NCBI RefSeq assembly: GCF_001637225.1
Contig: NZ_LVJI01000035.1
Location: 1-64,000, forward strand
Reading direction: 5' to 3'
Source: Paenibacillus antarcticus
GTDB taxonomy: Bacteria > Bacillota > Bacilli > Paenibacillales > Paenibacillaceae
Length of the DNA: 64,000 nucleotides
Both the position numbers and the translations under genes were made by a program. Numbering within the stretch: position 1 is the first letter of the stretch; each line of letters starts with the position of its first letter. This document shows, piece by piece, positions 26,801-36,949 of this stretch. The notes under the pieces were generated by a model. It ran no database searches. It was not told the DNA's origin and was given only the letters and a program-made list of their open reading frames with translations.

Positions 26801-29800
26801 TACCATTATCCCAATGCTTGAAAAAAATGAGCGGCGATCTGATGGCATCATTAGGTAATCAGGATGTTCCATATGAAGAGATTGTGGAACTCACTCAAGC
26901 TAAACGGGAATATGGTCGCAATCCGATGTTCGATACCGTGTTTACGTTGCAGAACATGGAGCTTCCAGAATTCAGAGCGACGGATGTGACATTTAAACCC
27001 GCGTCTATGGACACGAACACAGCAAAGTTTGATATGAGCTGGGAATGCGTCTCGTCAGATGAAGGTATTAATATTTCCATCGAATATGCGGTTGATTTGT
27101 ATAGTTCAGAGACGGTGCAGCAGTTTGCTCGTCACTACATCGCCTTGGCGAGAGAAGCGGTTCGGTATCCTGATTCACCTCTGATCGATCTTGCCCTGCT
27201 AGATACGGATGAACGTTCAATGCTTATGAGCAATAGCCAAGCACAACAAACGCCGTACCCTAGAGATATTCCACTTCATCGGCTATTTGAACGGCAAGCT
27301 TCACGGGTGCCGGAACATATCGCTGTAGTGTTAGAAGAAGAGTCCTTGACATATGCTGAGCTAAATGAGGCGGCGAATGCGCTAGCGAGATGGATGATAA
27401 ATCGTGGTGTAACGAAAACTTCGCGTGTTGCACTTCTACTTTCTCGATCTTGTGATATGCCGATTGCCATTCTCGCAGTCTTAAAAACAGGTTCGGCTTA
27501 TGTACCAATCGATCCCAAGTATCCAGCAGAACGTATTCGATTCATGCTTCAGGATGCTGGTATTTCCACACTTATTGCGGGAGCATCGACAGCCAGTCTG
27601 TGCCGGGAGCTTCTGCACGATTCCAATATGAGTATCGATGTCATTGATATGGATGCTAGAAGCGGGGAGTGGGGGAAGGAAGATAAGCATAATCTGTCTA
27701 TTGAATCAACGGCGCAGGATCTTGCCTATATTATGTACACCTCTGGCTCTACGGGTATTCCGAAGGGCATTTTGACAACTCATCGCAACGTTTCCCGAGT
27801 TGTTGTGGATACAGACTATATTCATTTAACAGATGAAGATGTCTTCCTGCAGTTGTCCAATTATGCCTTCGATGGTTCGACTTTCGACTTATACGGATCT
27901 TTGCTGAATGGAGCCAAGTTAGTTCTTGTAAATGAAGACGATCTGTTAGATATTTATCAGCTCATAAGGTTGATCAGAAACAATAATGTCAGTGTGTTTT
28001 TTACGACTACGGCATTGTTTAATACGTTGGTCGATCATGGACTGGAAGAGTTATCTACGCTTCGTCACATACTGTTCGGTGGTGAAAGAGCATCTGCCCC
28101 GCATGTTAAGAGAGCGTTACGTGCTCTTGGTCCTGGGGTGCTATTGCATGTATATGGACCGACTGAATCAACCGTCTTTGCAACTTGTTATAAGGTTGAA
28201 GAGTTGGAACAAGATGGAGTAGTCATTCCAATTGGCAAGCCGATTGCACATTCAGAAGCGTATGTCTTGGATGTGAGTGGACATATGGTTCCTGCACTTG
28301 TTCCTGGCGAGCTATGTATTGCTGGTGATGGGGTGGCTTCGGGTTATTTAAATATGCAGGAAATGACTGACTCTAAATTCATTGCACATCCCTTCAAGGC
28401 TGGGGAATTGTTATACAAGACGGGAGATTTGGTCAGACGATTACCAGATGGAAATTTAGAGTTTATGGATCGAATGGATACACAGGTGAAGTTGCGCGGG
28501 TTCCGTATTGAGCTTGGAGAAATCGAGAGTAAACTGCTAGAGTGCATAGGCATGAGAGAAGCGGTTGTTGTCTTGAAATACCGCGATAGTGATCCGCTCT
28601 TATGCGCCTATGTCGTTGCTGAAGAGTCGATATCTATTGAACAGTTGCGTACGGAGCTTGCAGCAAAGCTTCCGATGTTTATGGTTCCCTCTGCATTCGT
28701 ACAGCTAGAGAAGCTTCCACTCACCGCGAATGGGAAATTGAACAAAAGTGCATTGCCTGAGCCGGATTATACCGCACAAGGAATAGCTGCTGCATATGTC
28801 GCGCCGGCGACTCTTACGGAGGAGAAGGTTGCTGGGATCTGGCAACAGGTGTTGAAGGTAGAAGTTGTAGGTGTATGCGATCATTTCTTTGAACATGGTG
28901 GGCATTCACTGAAAGCGGCGACGCTTGTATCTGAAATTTACAAACAATGCCAGGTTCGAATGCCGATCAAGGAGATTTTCCAGCGTCCTACGGTAAGAGA
29001 ACAATCAGCATGGATCGACGGAGCAAGTAAAGAGGCATTTGATCCAATCTTACAGGCACCTATGTTGGCATCCTATCCTTTGAGTCCTTCACAACAGCGA
29101 ATATTCCTTATTGAAGCAATGGGGGATGTTGGGATAACTTATCATATTCCACTTGCACTGCGTTTAACGAAGCAAGTTCAGCACAGTGAGCTTGCGAAGG
29201 GCTTTAAGAAGCTTATCAGCTTACATGAACCGCTCCGAACATCGTTCCGTCTGATTGGCGGCGAGGCATGTCAGATTGTGCATGAACAAGTCCATTTCGA
29301 GCTACAGGAAACGAAATGTGAAGAGAATGGGTTAGAAGAGTTGTTCCGAACTTTCGTACAGCCGCTAGACTTGATGCAAGCACCATTGCTCGACGCGAGC
29401 CTAGTAAGTTGTGAATCGGGTGAAGCCTACCTATTCCTCAATCTGCACCATATTATCGCTGATGGCATATCTATCGGGTTAATCATGGAGCAACTTGTAC
29501 AACTAGTGGATGGAGAGCACCTAGAGCCACCTCTTGTTCATTACAAGGACTATGCCGTATGGAGAACCAAACAGAACGTAACTAAGCGACTGCTAGAGAG
29601 TGATCGTTATTGGCAGGATCAACTTGCAGCACCGCTACCACTTCTAGATATGCCACTTGATTTCCCTCGTGGAGAACGGCAATCTTTCGGCGGCGAGACA
29701 GTGGTATTCGACATCCCTGCACAGCTATCTAATCGCCTCCAAGAGTTGTCGGACACCATTGGCGTTAGTCTAAACAGCGTGCTATTTGCATCCTATGCGA

Positions 29801-32800
29801 TATTGCTCCAGAACTATACGGGCCAGAGGGATTTGGTCATTGGTGCCCTAACGGCTGGAAGGACCCATCCTGATACGACAAATATGGTCGGGATGTTTAA
29901 TGGATTCCTACCTATTCGTCTTGTAATGGAGGAAGTTGAAAGCTTCATTCAGATTGCAAAGGATACCCATGAACAATTGCTTGCAGCATTCGAGCATCAA
30001 GGAACTTCCTTTGATCGAATGATCGAAGCGGCACAAATGTCATATGAACCATCGCGTAATGCGCTGTTTGATACGATGCTGATTTTGCATAACCAGTTCC
30101 AAGCCAACCCTGAAGTGAAGGGTAGTACATGGGGATTACAACCCACTCCAATTAGCGGAAATGTTACATCCAAGCTCGATTTCAAATTAGATATTTATGG
30201 TCAGGGTAGCAGCGGTTTGCGGGGGGAATTGGAATTTAACACAAGTCTGTTCCGAAGAGAAACGATGGAGCGTCTTGCGGAGCGATTGTTGAGTCTGCTT
30301 GCGCAAGTGGTAGATCATCCAGTTGAGAGTTCTTCTTCTATTCGCTTGATCTCAGATATGGAGGAGCAAATCCTACTTCGGGAATGGAATGATACGACAA
30401 ATGATTATCCACAAGGATGCACTATTCATGGAATGTTCGAGAAGCAGGTAGCGAAGACCCCTGATGCTATTGCGATCCGATCTCGTGAAGGGGCGCTTAC
30501 TTACGGGGAACTGAATGAGCGGGCAAATCGACTTGCTCTGCAACTCCGTAATAAGGGAGTCGAGGCAGATTCGATCGTACCGATAGTTGCACAACGCTCT
30601 TTTGCAATGATGATTGGCATTATGGGTATTCTGAAGGCCGGAGGTGCTTACTTGCCTATCGACCCTGAATTCCCTGAGGATCGAGTTCATTACATTCTTG
30701 AAGATAGTGGGGCCACGCTTTTATGTGCCGAATGCAGATGGATAGAGCGGTTGTCATTTGAAGGAGAAATTGTTGATCTCGAAGGTTTAGACGAGAGCTT
30801 ACAACTTCATCCGGAAGTGTTGAAACCAGTATCTAACTCACAGAATTTGGCGTACGTCATTTATACATCTGGATCTACCGGTAAGCCGAAGGGTGTCATG
30901 ATTGAACATGAATCGGTCATAAATAGATTGAATTGGATGCAATCTCAATATCCTATAGATCCACAGGATATTATTCTACAGAAGACGCCTATTACGTTCG
31001 ATGTTTCGGTATGGGAACTCTTCTGGTGGAGCTTTGTCGGGGCTTCCGTTTATTTGTTGGAGCCACATGGAGAGAAGGAACCGCAGATCATAATGAACGT
31101 TGTGGACGAAGAGTCCGTGACAGTCATGCACTTTGTTCCTTCCATGCTAAGCGTATTTCTTCAATATACAACGGAATCGAGACGTGATAAGCCGCTCGGT
31201 GATATGCGCTATGTGTTTACAAGCGGAGAAGCATTGAAGCCTGCACATGTGAAAGGTTTCTATCAAATGATTTCACGTGGAGAGACGAACACGAGTCTCA
31301 TTAATTTGTATGGACCGACTGAGGCAACAGTGGATGTTAGCGCTTATGATTGTGCCAACTATTCACATGGATCAGTGCCAATTGGTGCACCGATATACAA
31401 TACACGATTATATGTTGTTGATGAGCAGTTGAGTCTTCAGCCAATCGGCATTCCAGGAGAGCTATGTATTGCAGGGGTTGGCCTCGCTAGAGGTTATCTC
31501 AATCGTGGTGAGTTGACGTCAGAGAAATTTGTAACCGATCCATTCTTCCCTGGCGAGCGAATGTATCGGACAGGTGATCGTGCACGTTGGCTACCAGATG
31601 GTAATATCGAATATTTGGGCAGATTCGACCATCAGGTTAAGATCAGGGGTCAACGGATCGAATGCGGAGAGATAGAGCATGCTCTACTGCAGCTTGAGAC
31701 GGTCTCGGATGCTATTGTCACAACCGTGAAAGATAGAATCGGTGAGGTCGCCTTGTGCGCTTACGTAGTAACAACTTATACACTTGATGAGCGTGAACTG
31801 AAGAATATACTCAAGCAGTCGCTCCCAGAATATATGGTTCCATCACTATTTGTTTTCATGAGTGAACTACCGCTAAGTGCCAGCGGCAAGACTGATCGCA
31901 ATCGGCTTCCGCAACCGACGTATACTGATTCCGTTGGCGGGGGAGAACCGCGCAGTGATACAGAGCGGAGGCTAGCGGCGTTATGGAAGCATATCCTTGG
32001 CGTTGATCGAGTAAGTGTAGACGACCATTTCTTCGTATTAGGGGGACATTCGCTACGTGCTGCTCAGTTATCGGGAGCGGTGGAACAGCAACTAGAGGTC
32101 TCCTTCTCGTTGAAGGATGTGTTTGGAGCTCCAGTATTAGAGGATATGGCAGCGTTGATCGATGCGGCGTCGAGGAAAGCGGTAGTGCATATTCAGAGAA
32201 CGAAGCAGCAGGCTACGTACCCATTGTCACTTGCTCAGAACCGCATGTTCGTGCTGCATCATGTGAATCCATCAGGCACGACGACCTACAATTTGCCGCT
32301 AGCGCTAAGGATGATAGGTGAGCTAGATGTGGAGAGGATGCAACTTGCGTTACAAGGTCTGATCGAACGGCATGAACCGCTAAGAACGAGCTTCGAATGG
32401 AACGATAGTGTGCCTGTTCAACGGATTCATGAACATGTGACGTTGATAGCAAATATAACAAGAGTTGAAGATGTGGATAGTGTGGATGAAATGAAAGGGT
32501 TTATTGAACCGTTTGACTTACAGCAGCCGCCACTTCTACGTGCTTCGTTAATTACAAATGGTGAACAAGATCATATGCTTCTGCTCGACATGCATCATAT
32601 CGTATCGGATGGTATTTCCATGTCTGTGCTGGCAGGAGACTTCGCAGTGTTGTATGGCGGAGGCACGCTGACTCCGCTTGACATCCAATACAGAGATGTC
32701 GCGGTCTGGCAACAAGCTTGGATGAGTAGCGATGAAAGATATCGACAGGAGCAATATTGGCAGGAGACGTTGTCGGGCACGCTACCGCTTCTGGACTTGC

Positions 32801-35800
32801 CAACGGACAGGTCTCGCTCTTCCGAGCAGAGTTTTGCGGGAAGCAAGCTTATAGATACGCTACCTCCTTCATTGATGGAAGAGGTAGAGTCATTAGCAAT
32901 CGCATCAGGTATGACACCTTACCATGTCATGTTAGCGTGTTTCCACGTTCTACTTTATAAAATGACGGGACAAGAGGATATTATCGTTGGAACACCGATA
33001 GGCGGAAGATTTCATCCAGTCACAGAGCCGCTTGTTGGCATGTTTGTCAACACGGTTGCCATACGTAGCAAGCCATCGGGTGAACTGACCTTCGCCGTGT
33101 TAGCGGAAGCGATAAAAGAGAGTGTACTGGGAGCAATGCATAATGGCATGTTACCGTTCGAGCATTGTGTAACCGCACTTGATGTACCTCGTGATCTAAG
33201 TCGGAATCCGATCTTCGATGTGATGTTTGTTTTGCAGAACATGGAGACTCCGATGATGGAGACAGATAAGCTTCAATGGAAGACATGCTCACTAGAACAT
33301 GCTGTATCTAAGTTGGATATGACATTTGAGCTGGCAGAACGCGAAGGCAGAATAGATATCGCCGTAGAGTATGCGACCGCTTTGTTCGACAAGGAAAGCA
33401 TTCGCAGAATGATTAGTTACTATATCCGTATTGTAGAAACGGTTACGCGTGATAAACATATTCCAATGTGTCAAATCAGTTTGCTGACGGCAGAAGAAGA
33501 AGTGAATCAGATTACTGCTTTCAATGAGACCGCTATAGCCTATCCAAGTCAAAGGACTGTGGAAAGTTACCTAGAAGCACAGGCGGAGTGGATTCCGCAT
33601 GTAACGGCCGTTGTAGATGAATCGGCCCAAATATCGTATGGCGAGTTGAATGAGCGTGCGAATCGCTTAGCAAGGGCACTGAGAAAACGAGGAGTGAAGT
33701 GTGAGGATACCGTTGCCGTCATGATGGAACGTTCCATCGAGATGATCATTGCGATCTTCGGCATATTGAAGGCGGGAGCGGCGTATGTGCCAATATCGCC
33801 TCAATTACCTGAGGATCGCATTCAGTATATGCTTTCTGATTCTGGAGCAACGATCGTATTAACACGGGATATAGGAATGCGTAATTTATTACTAGGTTCC
33901 GAGATATTGGATGTCGCGGATATGCTACAACAGGAGCAGAATGGATCTGCTTTGGAAAAGATACATCATTCTCGAAACCTGGCCTACGTACTGTATACAT
34001 CAGGTTCAACGGGTCAACCAAAGGGTGTCATGATTGAACATCATTCTGTCGTCAACCGTATCATGTGGAAGCAGAATAACTATTCCTTGGATATGAATGA
34101 TGTCATTCTGCAGAAAACGCCGATCACATTCGATGTGTCGGTCTGGGAGCTGTTCTGGTGGAGTTTTGTTGGAGCTAAGCTGTGTCTACTTGAGCTTGGC
34201 GGAGAGAAAGATCCTGGCGCAATCGTAAATGCGATAGCCAAACATGCGGTGACGACCATGCACTTTGTACCGTCGATGCTTCATCTCTTTATGGATAGTC
34301 CCGGCATCGTTGATGCTGGTAAGGAGCTTGCGAGCTTGCGTACTATCTTCGCAAGTGGTGAAGCACTGACAGTCGACCATGTGGAACGATTCAGAAGTAA
34401 TATAGGCAAACCATATCATGTGGCACTCGTGAACCTTTATGGCCCGACAGAGGCGACAGTTGATGTGTCGTATTACGATTGTATGTGCGAAGAAACCCTG
34501 ACAAGTGTACCGATTGGGAAGCCAATCGATAACATCTCTTTATATGTGGTGAACGACGCACTGCAGATACAACCCGTAGGAATAGCTGGAGAACTGTGTA
34601 TCTCAGGTGTTGGCTTGGCTCGTGGTTATTGGAGACGTCCTGATTTGACAAAAGATAGGTTTGTGAATAATCCGTTCGTATCAGGTGAAGTGATGTACCG
34701 GACAGGCGACTTGGCAAGATGGCTACCTGACGGCAATATCGAATACTTGGGACGATTGGATCATCAAGTAAAGATAAGAGGGTATCGGATTGAATGCGGT
34801 GAGATTGAACATACACTCACGAATCATCCTAGTGTGAAGGAAGCCGTTGTAATTAAGCGTGAAGGAACGGCTGGTTCAGCGCCATTCCTCTGTGCATATG
34901 TCGTAATGAATGAATCTGTAACCTCGATACAATTGCGTGAGCATTTGGCGATTACATTACCAGACTACATGATTCCAGCCGTCTATATGGAGCTTCCTCA
35001 GATGCCGTTGTCTCCGAATGGCAAAGTAGATCGGAAGGCATTGCCAACACCAGATGGAATGTTGGATACAGGGATAAGTTATGTAGAAGTTTCAGGTGAC
35101 ACGGAGCGAACGATCGCAGTTGTATGGGGAGAGTTACTTGGTCGCTCAGATATCGGTGCGAATCATAATTTCTTCGATGTCGGTGGGGATTCGCTACTCC
35201 TCATCCGCGTTCATCAACGTCTGGACGAGCTATATCCTGGTGTGCTGAAGGTGACGGATTTGTTCAATTATCCGACGATCGCATTGCTTGCTGAATATAT
35301 CGACTCACGTGGTGATAAGCTTCGCCTTTGGCATTGGAGTGGTATTTCGTTACGGGAAGACTGTAGCAATGAAGCATATGCTGCGCAATGGAAGGGCTCG
35401 TTCCAGTTAACTTTGGACACAGATTTGGTACAGGGGCTTAATAAGCTCGCGGAGTCTCAATCCGTTACTGTTGAGTCGGTAACTTTGGCGCTTTACTTAT
35501 TGTTCTGGAAGCAGCAAGCGAATTCGAATCTTATCCTATTGCCTGTCGCAACATCTAAAGGACGGATCGCTCCTGTTGAGATTGATTTCAGCACAGTGAA
35601 GGAGTTCGACGAAATGCTACGAGCAGTCGTGTCGTCCTTAAATGATGCTGAGGTGGACTATGATGTGCAACAGGTGAAGTTAGAGCGCGGAAGTCATGAA
35701 GGTTTTAGTGTGGCGCCGTTGTATGTGGATGGATCGAAGAATAGCATTGCTACCGGACAGGAACTGCTCCAAGTATTTGATATTGTCCTGATGATAGATA

Positions 35801-35979
35801 GTAGCAAGGGAACAGAGGTTAAGGGCGTCATTAATGGATTGTTGGAATTTAATGCACGCCGTTTGAAAAAGGAGAAAGTTAAGGAATGGGCGCAAGGTTA
35901 TGTCAAACTGCTAAGGATGGCTGTTCATCAGTTTCAACAGACAGCAACATCCGGTACGGATGACAACAATAGAGATTGA
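23893..35979 (+). CDS. NRPS 1: FAAL-ACP, Ile, Ser and Ser modules, half-C tail
   Basis: This 4028-residue multienzyme starts lipopeptide assembly. Domain order: fatty acyl-AMP ligase (1-590, FTSGSTGDPKG at 172) and carrier (Ser618); C1 (HHLITDG 806-812), A1 (YTSGSTG 1282), PCP (Ser1672); C2 (HHIIADG 1852), A2 (2324), PCP (Ser2720); C3 (HHIVSDG 2901), A3 (3368), PCP with GGDS (Ser3767). Specificity residues read by eye: A1 DGFFLGVVF(K), close to isoleucine; A2 and A3 DVWHFSLVD(K), as in serine-activating domains such as EntF. Residues about 3805-4028 resemble the C-terminal lobe of a condensation domain without the HHxxxDG lobe. No epimerase or methylase. The chain should pass as acyl-Ile-Ser-Ser to the KS of NRPS2. 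Start ATG follows GTAGGA. Confidence 0.93.
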   Translation: MSVVHNLSEVLLESQRNGSGITFCEAGRERFMSYEQLHQTAQLVLGELQEREMGVKSYVVLQTEDNERFIVLFWACILGGMIPVPLTAGRTDEGRRKLLQVSKQLGEPYLLCEPDIWESVVAYCSKNEEHDAIEKLKNRMLYIEELMEAGVGLGRLGSIYDSTEEDVAVIQFTSGSTGDPKGVVLTHGNLLSNMRAIMAGSQSTEADSSLSWLPLTHDMGLIGFHLTPILGGMNQWQMPTSMFVLHPMKWMELTNKHRITCLSSPNFGYVHFLQHFKAEAALHWDLSSVRLIFNGAEPISAAHIRQFIAHMKNYGLSENCIFPVYGLAEASLAVTFPHVEERLNTLYLNRKSLNIDDEIQIISSDDPDYIEIVELGFPVLDCNVQVCNEKGQEISDGSIGLVHIKGSNVTRGYFNRPDVNEVTISPDGWLNTGDLGFMRDGRLYVTGRMKDIIFVNGQNVYPHDLEALVSEVNGAEIGKVAICAVQEDVSKQDEIAVFVQYRGKLGGFMPLRDQIQRLLNRRTGFQVKLIVPVRRIPKTSSGKIQRYVLADSMRCDEFATVLAELYLLEQTLVTEPTVEIIVPPTTDSEHKILSIWQKVLKRDRIGIDSHFLEHGGNSLRATYVAAQLQETFGIDISLGELFQHHTVRSLATFIDDMVEGSVRIKAQGPIEKVESREWYPASSAQRRLFILEEMNPGLLNYHLPQSITIDGKLDLDRFQQAWRVLVGRHASLRTSFVMEDDRVVQRIATDVEVPIAYADGSEWLDSGIQSRMKSFLQPYSLDKAPLFRIELITLEDERHLMLFDMHHLITDGTAMGILIGEFVALYEGKELLPMRLDYGDIVLWEEASKQDECKVKQQMYWRQLFDNGVPTVNIPMDYLRPLNPSYRGATEKVIVDAKLTTELELLAAQTGSTLYAVLVSIYYILLSKYTGADDVVIGTAAAGRTRSEMEGVVGLFVNMVPLRFQVDHTLPLSQCLKKMSGDLMASLGNQDVPYEEIVELTQAKREYGRNPMFDTVFTLQNMELPEFRATDVTFKPASMDTNTAKFDMSWECVSSDEGINISIEYAVDLYSSETVQQFARHYIALAREAVRYPDSPLIDLALLDTDERSMLMSNSQAQQTPYPRDIPLHRLFERQASRVPEHIAVVLEEESLTYAELNEAANALARWMINRGVTKTSRVALLLSRSCDMPIAILAVLKTGSAYVPIDPKYPAERIRFMLQDAGISTLIAGASTASLCRELLHDSNMSIDVIDMDARSGEWGKEDKHNLSIESTAQDLAYIMYTSGSTGIPKGILTTHRNVSRVVVDTDYIHLTDEDVFLQLSNYAFDGSTFDLYGSLLNGAKLVLVNEDDLLDIYQLIRLIRNNNVSVFFTTTALFNTLVDHGLEELSTLRHILFGGERASAPHVKRALRALGPGVLLHVYGPTESTVFATCYKVEELEQDGVVIPIGKPIAHSEAYVLDVSGHMVPALVPGELCIAGDGVASGYLNMQEMTDSKFIAHPFKAGELLYKTGDLVRRLPDGNLEFMDRMDTQVKLRGFRIELGEIESKLLECIGMREAVVVLKYRDSDPLLCAYVVAEESISIEQLRTELAAKLPMFMVPSAFVQLEKLPLTANGKLNKSALPEPDYTAQGIAAAYVAPATLTEEKVAGIWQQVLKVEVVGVCDHFFEHGGHSLKAATLVSEIYKQCQVRMPIKEIFQRPTVREQSAWIDGASKEAFDPILQAPMLASYPLSPSQQRIFLIEAMGDVGITYHIPLALRLTKQVQHSELAKGFKKLISLHEPLRTSFRLIGGEACQIVHEQVHFELQETKCEENGLEELFRTFVQPLDLMQAPLLDASLVSCESGEAYLFLNLHHIIADGISIGLIMEQLVQLVDGEHLEPPLVHYKDYAVWRTKQNVTKRLLESDRYWQDQLAAPLPLLDMPLDFPRGERQSFGGETVVFDIPAQLSNRLQELSDTIGVSLNSVLFASYAILLQNYTGQRDLVIGALTAGRTHPDTTNMVGMFNGFLPIRLVMEEVESFIQIAKDTHEQLLAAFEHQGTSFDRMIEAAQMSYEPSRNALFDTMLILHNQFQANPEVKGSTWGLQPTPISGNVTSKLDFKLDIYGQGSSGLRGELEFNTSLFRRETMERLAERLLSLLAQVVDHPVESSSSIRLISDMEEQILLREWNDTTNDYPQGCTIHGMFEKQVAKTPDAIAIRSREGALTYGELNERANRLALQLRNKGVEADSIVPIVAQRSFAMMIGIMGILKAGGAYLPIDPEFPEDRVHYILEDSGATLLCAECRWIERLSFEGEIVDLEGLDESLQLHPEVLKPVSNSQNLAYVIYTSGSTGKPKGVMIEHESVINRLNWMQSQYPIDPQDIILQKTPITFDVSVWELFWWSFVGASVYLLEPHGEKEPQIIMNVVDEESVTVMHFVPSMLSVFLQYTTESRRDKPLGDMRYVFTSGEALKPAHVKGFYQMISRGETNTSLINLYGPTEATVDVSAYDCANYSHGSVPIGAPIYNTRLYVVDEQLSLQPIGIPGELCIAGVGLARGYLNRGELTSEKFVTDPFFPGERMYRTGDRARWLPDGNIEYLGRFDHQVKIRGQRIECGEIEHALLQLETVSDAIVTTVKDRIGEVALCAYVVTTYTLDERELKNILKQSLPEYMVPSLFVFMSELPLSASGKTDRNRLPQPTYTDSVGGGEPRSDTERRLAALWKHILGVDRVSVDDHFFVLGGHSLRAAQLSGAVEQQLEVSFSLKDVFGAPVLEDMAALIDAASRKAVVHIQRTKQQATYPLSLAQNRMFVLHHVNPSGTTTYNLPLALRMIGELDVERMQLALQGLIERHEPLRTSFEWNDSVPVQRIHEHVTLIANITRVEDVDSVDEMKGFIEPFDLQQPPLLRASLITNGEQDHMLLLDMHHIVSDGISMSVLAGDFAVLYGGGTLTPLDIQYRDVAVWQQAWMSSDERYRQEQYWQETLSGTLPLLDLPTDRSRSSEQSFAGSKLIDTLPPSLMEEVESLAIASGMTPYHVMLACFHVLLYKMTGQEDIIVGTPIGGRFHPVTEPLVGMFVNTVAIRSKPSGELTFAVLAEAIKESVLGAMHNGMLPFEHCVTALDVPRDLSRNPIFDVMFVLQNMETPMMETDKLQWKTCSLEHAVSKLDMTFELAEREGRIDIAVEYATALFDKESIRRMISYYIRIVETVTRDKHIPMCQISLLTAEEEVNQITAFNETAIAYPSQRTVESYLEAQAEWIPHVTAVVDESAQISYGELNERANRLARALRKRGVKCEDTVAVMMERSIEMIIAIFGILKAGAAYVPISPQLPEDRIQYMLSDSGATIVLTRDIGMRNLLLGSEILDVADMLQQEQNGSALEKIHHSRNLAYVLYTSGSTGQPKGVMIEHHSVVNRIMWKQNNYSLDMNDVILQKTPITFDVSVWELFWWSFVGAKLCLLELGGEKDPGAIVNAIAKHAVTTMHFVPSMLHLFMDSPGIVDAGKELASLRTIFASGEALTVDHVERFRSNIGKPYHVALVNLYGPTEATVDVSYYDCMCEETLTSVPIGKPIDNISLYVVNDALQIQPVGIAGELCISGVGLARGYWRRPDLTKDRFVNNPFVSGEVMYRTGDLARWLPDGNIEYLGRLDHQVKIRGYRIECGEIEHTLTNHPSVKEAVVIKREGTAGSAPFLCAYVVMNESVTSIQLREHLAITLPDYMIPAVYMELPQMPLSPNGKVDRKALPTPDGMLDTGISYVEVSGDTERTIAVVWGELLGRSDIGANHNFFDVGGDSLLLIRVHQRLDELYPGVLKVTDLFNYPTIALLAEYIDSRGDKLRLWHWSGISLREDCSNEAYAAQWKGSFQLTLDTDLVQGLNKLAESQSVTVESVTLALYLLFWKQQANSNLILLPVATSKGRIAPVEIDFSTVKEFDEMLRAVVSSLNDAEVDYDVQQVKLERGSHEGFSVAPLYVDGSKNSIATGQELLQVFDIVLMIDSSKGTEVKGVINGLLEFNARRLKKEKVKEWAQGYVKLLRMAVHQFQQTATSGTDDNNRD

Positions 35980-36059
35980 ACTAAAGACGAACCCATATAC
36001 TCGTGATTCTCTTTAGAAATGATCGAACTTGTGAGTGCAAATTTCAGTTCAATCTCTAT
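35969..36059 (+). repeat. 14-bp perfect inverted repeat across the NRPS1 stop codon
   Basis: ATAGAGATTGAACT (35969-35982) and AGTTCAATCTCTAT (36046-36059) are perfect complements 63 bases apart. The left arm contains the NRPS1 stop codon; the right arm lies 35 bases before the next gene. There is no T tract after it, so it is more likely an RNA-processing or stability element than a terminator. Confidence 0.75.
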
Positions 36060-36094
36060 AGACAAATAAATCAAACAAGCAAAGGGGCACCAAT

Positions 36095-36949
36095 GTGAAA
36101 AAGATATTATTAATGATTGGCAACATTGCGCTCTATTTGGGTATCTTCTATGCCGTGCTATTTTTGCTAAGGGCGACCTATCAGTGGGAGGTTACCACTG
36201 GCTTAGCGAAATTTATGGATTATAATCCTGCTATGTTCATGGGAGTGCTCTCTGCTGTCATCTTGTTGCTCTATATGTTGTTATTCCGTTTGAAGAAAAG
36301 CATATGGCCCGGGCAGGGACAAACCTTGTTTCAGGCGAGTAGGTTTAAACGCATCTCACTCAAAAATACCATGTTTATGTTTGGCATGGGGTTAGCCGGA
36401 TGTCTATTCAGCATAGGACTCATGGAAATTGATTTTATTGCACGCAACTTCCCGTCCATTCCAGGTCTTGTGAATGACATGATGAGAAGTGAATCCATAT
36501 TGTTCGTCATACTTGGCGTTGGTCTTCTAGGACCTATCTACGAGGAGATATTGTTTAGAGGATTAATTTACAAGCATTTACGATCCGTTATGCCTATGAT
36601 TGCAGCGATTATTGTACAAGCTGCAATCTATGCATATTTTCAACCGAGTCTAAGTTTGTCTGCTATTGGACTTGGATCGGGGATTATATACGCTATTTTA
36701 TGCATTAGATTATCCTCTATATGGGCTCCAATTATTGTACAAACTTCAGCGATGAGTCTGATCTTTATTGCTAAGTATGTTGGATTCTACGAAACGTTAA
36801 ATAAACTGGGCGAAGGTATGTTGTATGTCATAACCATTGTGAGCCTACTCAGTTTACTAGCGGGTACTGTATATGTATGGAGAAGTGGCAATGGAGAAAA
36901 CAGGAACCCTGTACAAGGGAAATCTATTCCGACGAGTGGGGGGTTATAA
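36095..36949 (+). CDS. CPBP-family membrane protein 1 (degenerate protease/immunity type)
   Basis: This 284-residue protein has about eight hydrophobic helices and belongs to the CPBP (CAAX-protease and bacteriocin-processing, Abi) family. Motif 1 is intact: EEILFR with Glu150, Glu151 and Arg155. The His of motif 2 (normally FxxxH) is replaced (YAYFQ), and that of motif 3 is also Gln (WAPIIVQ), so peptidase activity is doubtful. CPBP proteins in antimicrobial clusters often give self-immunity. It is the first of three overlapping CPBP genes between NRPS1 and NRPS2. Its stop overlaps the next start (TAATG), implying translational coupling. The starting GTG follows AAAGGGG. Confidence 0.8.
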   Translation: MKKILLMIGNIALYLGIFYAVLFLLRATYQWEVTTGLAKFMDYNPAMFMGVLSAVILLLYMLLFRLKKSIWPGQGQTLFQASRFKRISLKNTMFMFGMGLAGCLFSIGLMEIDFIARNFPSIPGLVNDMMRSESILFVILGVGLLGPIYEEILFRGLIYKHLRSVMPMIAAIIVQAAIYAYFQPSLSLSAIGLGSGIIYAILCIRLSSIWAPIIVQTSAMSLIFIAKYVGFYETLNKLGEGMLYVITIVSLLSLLAGTVYVWRSGNGENRNPVQGKSIPTSGGL

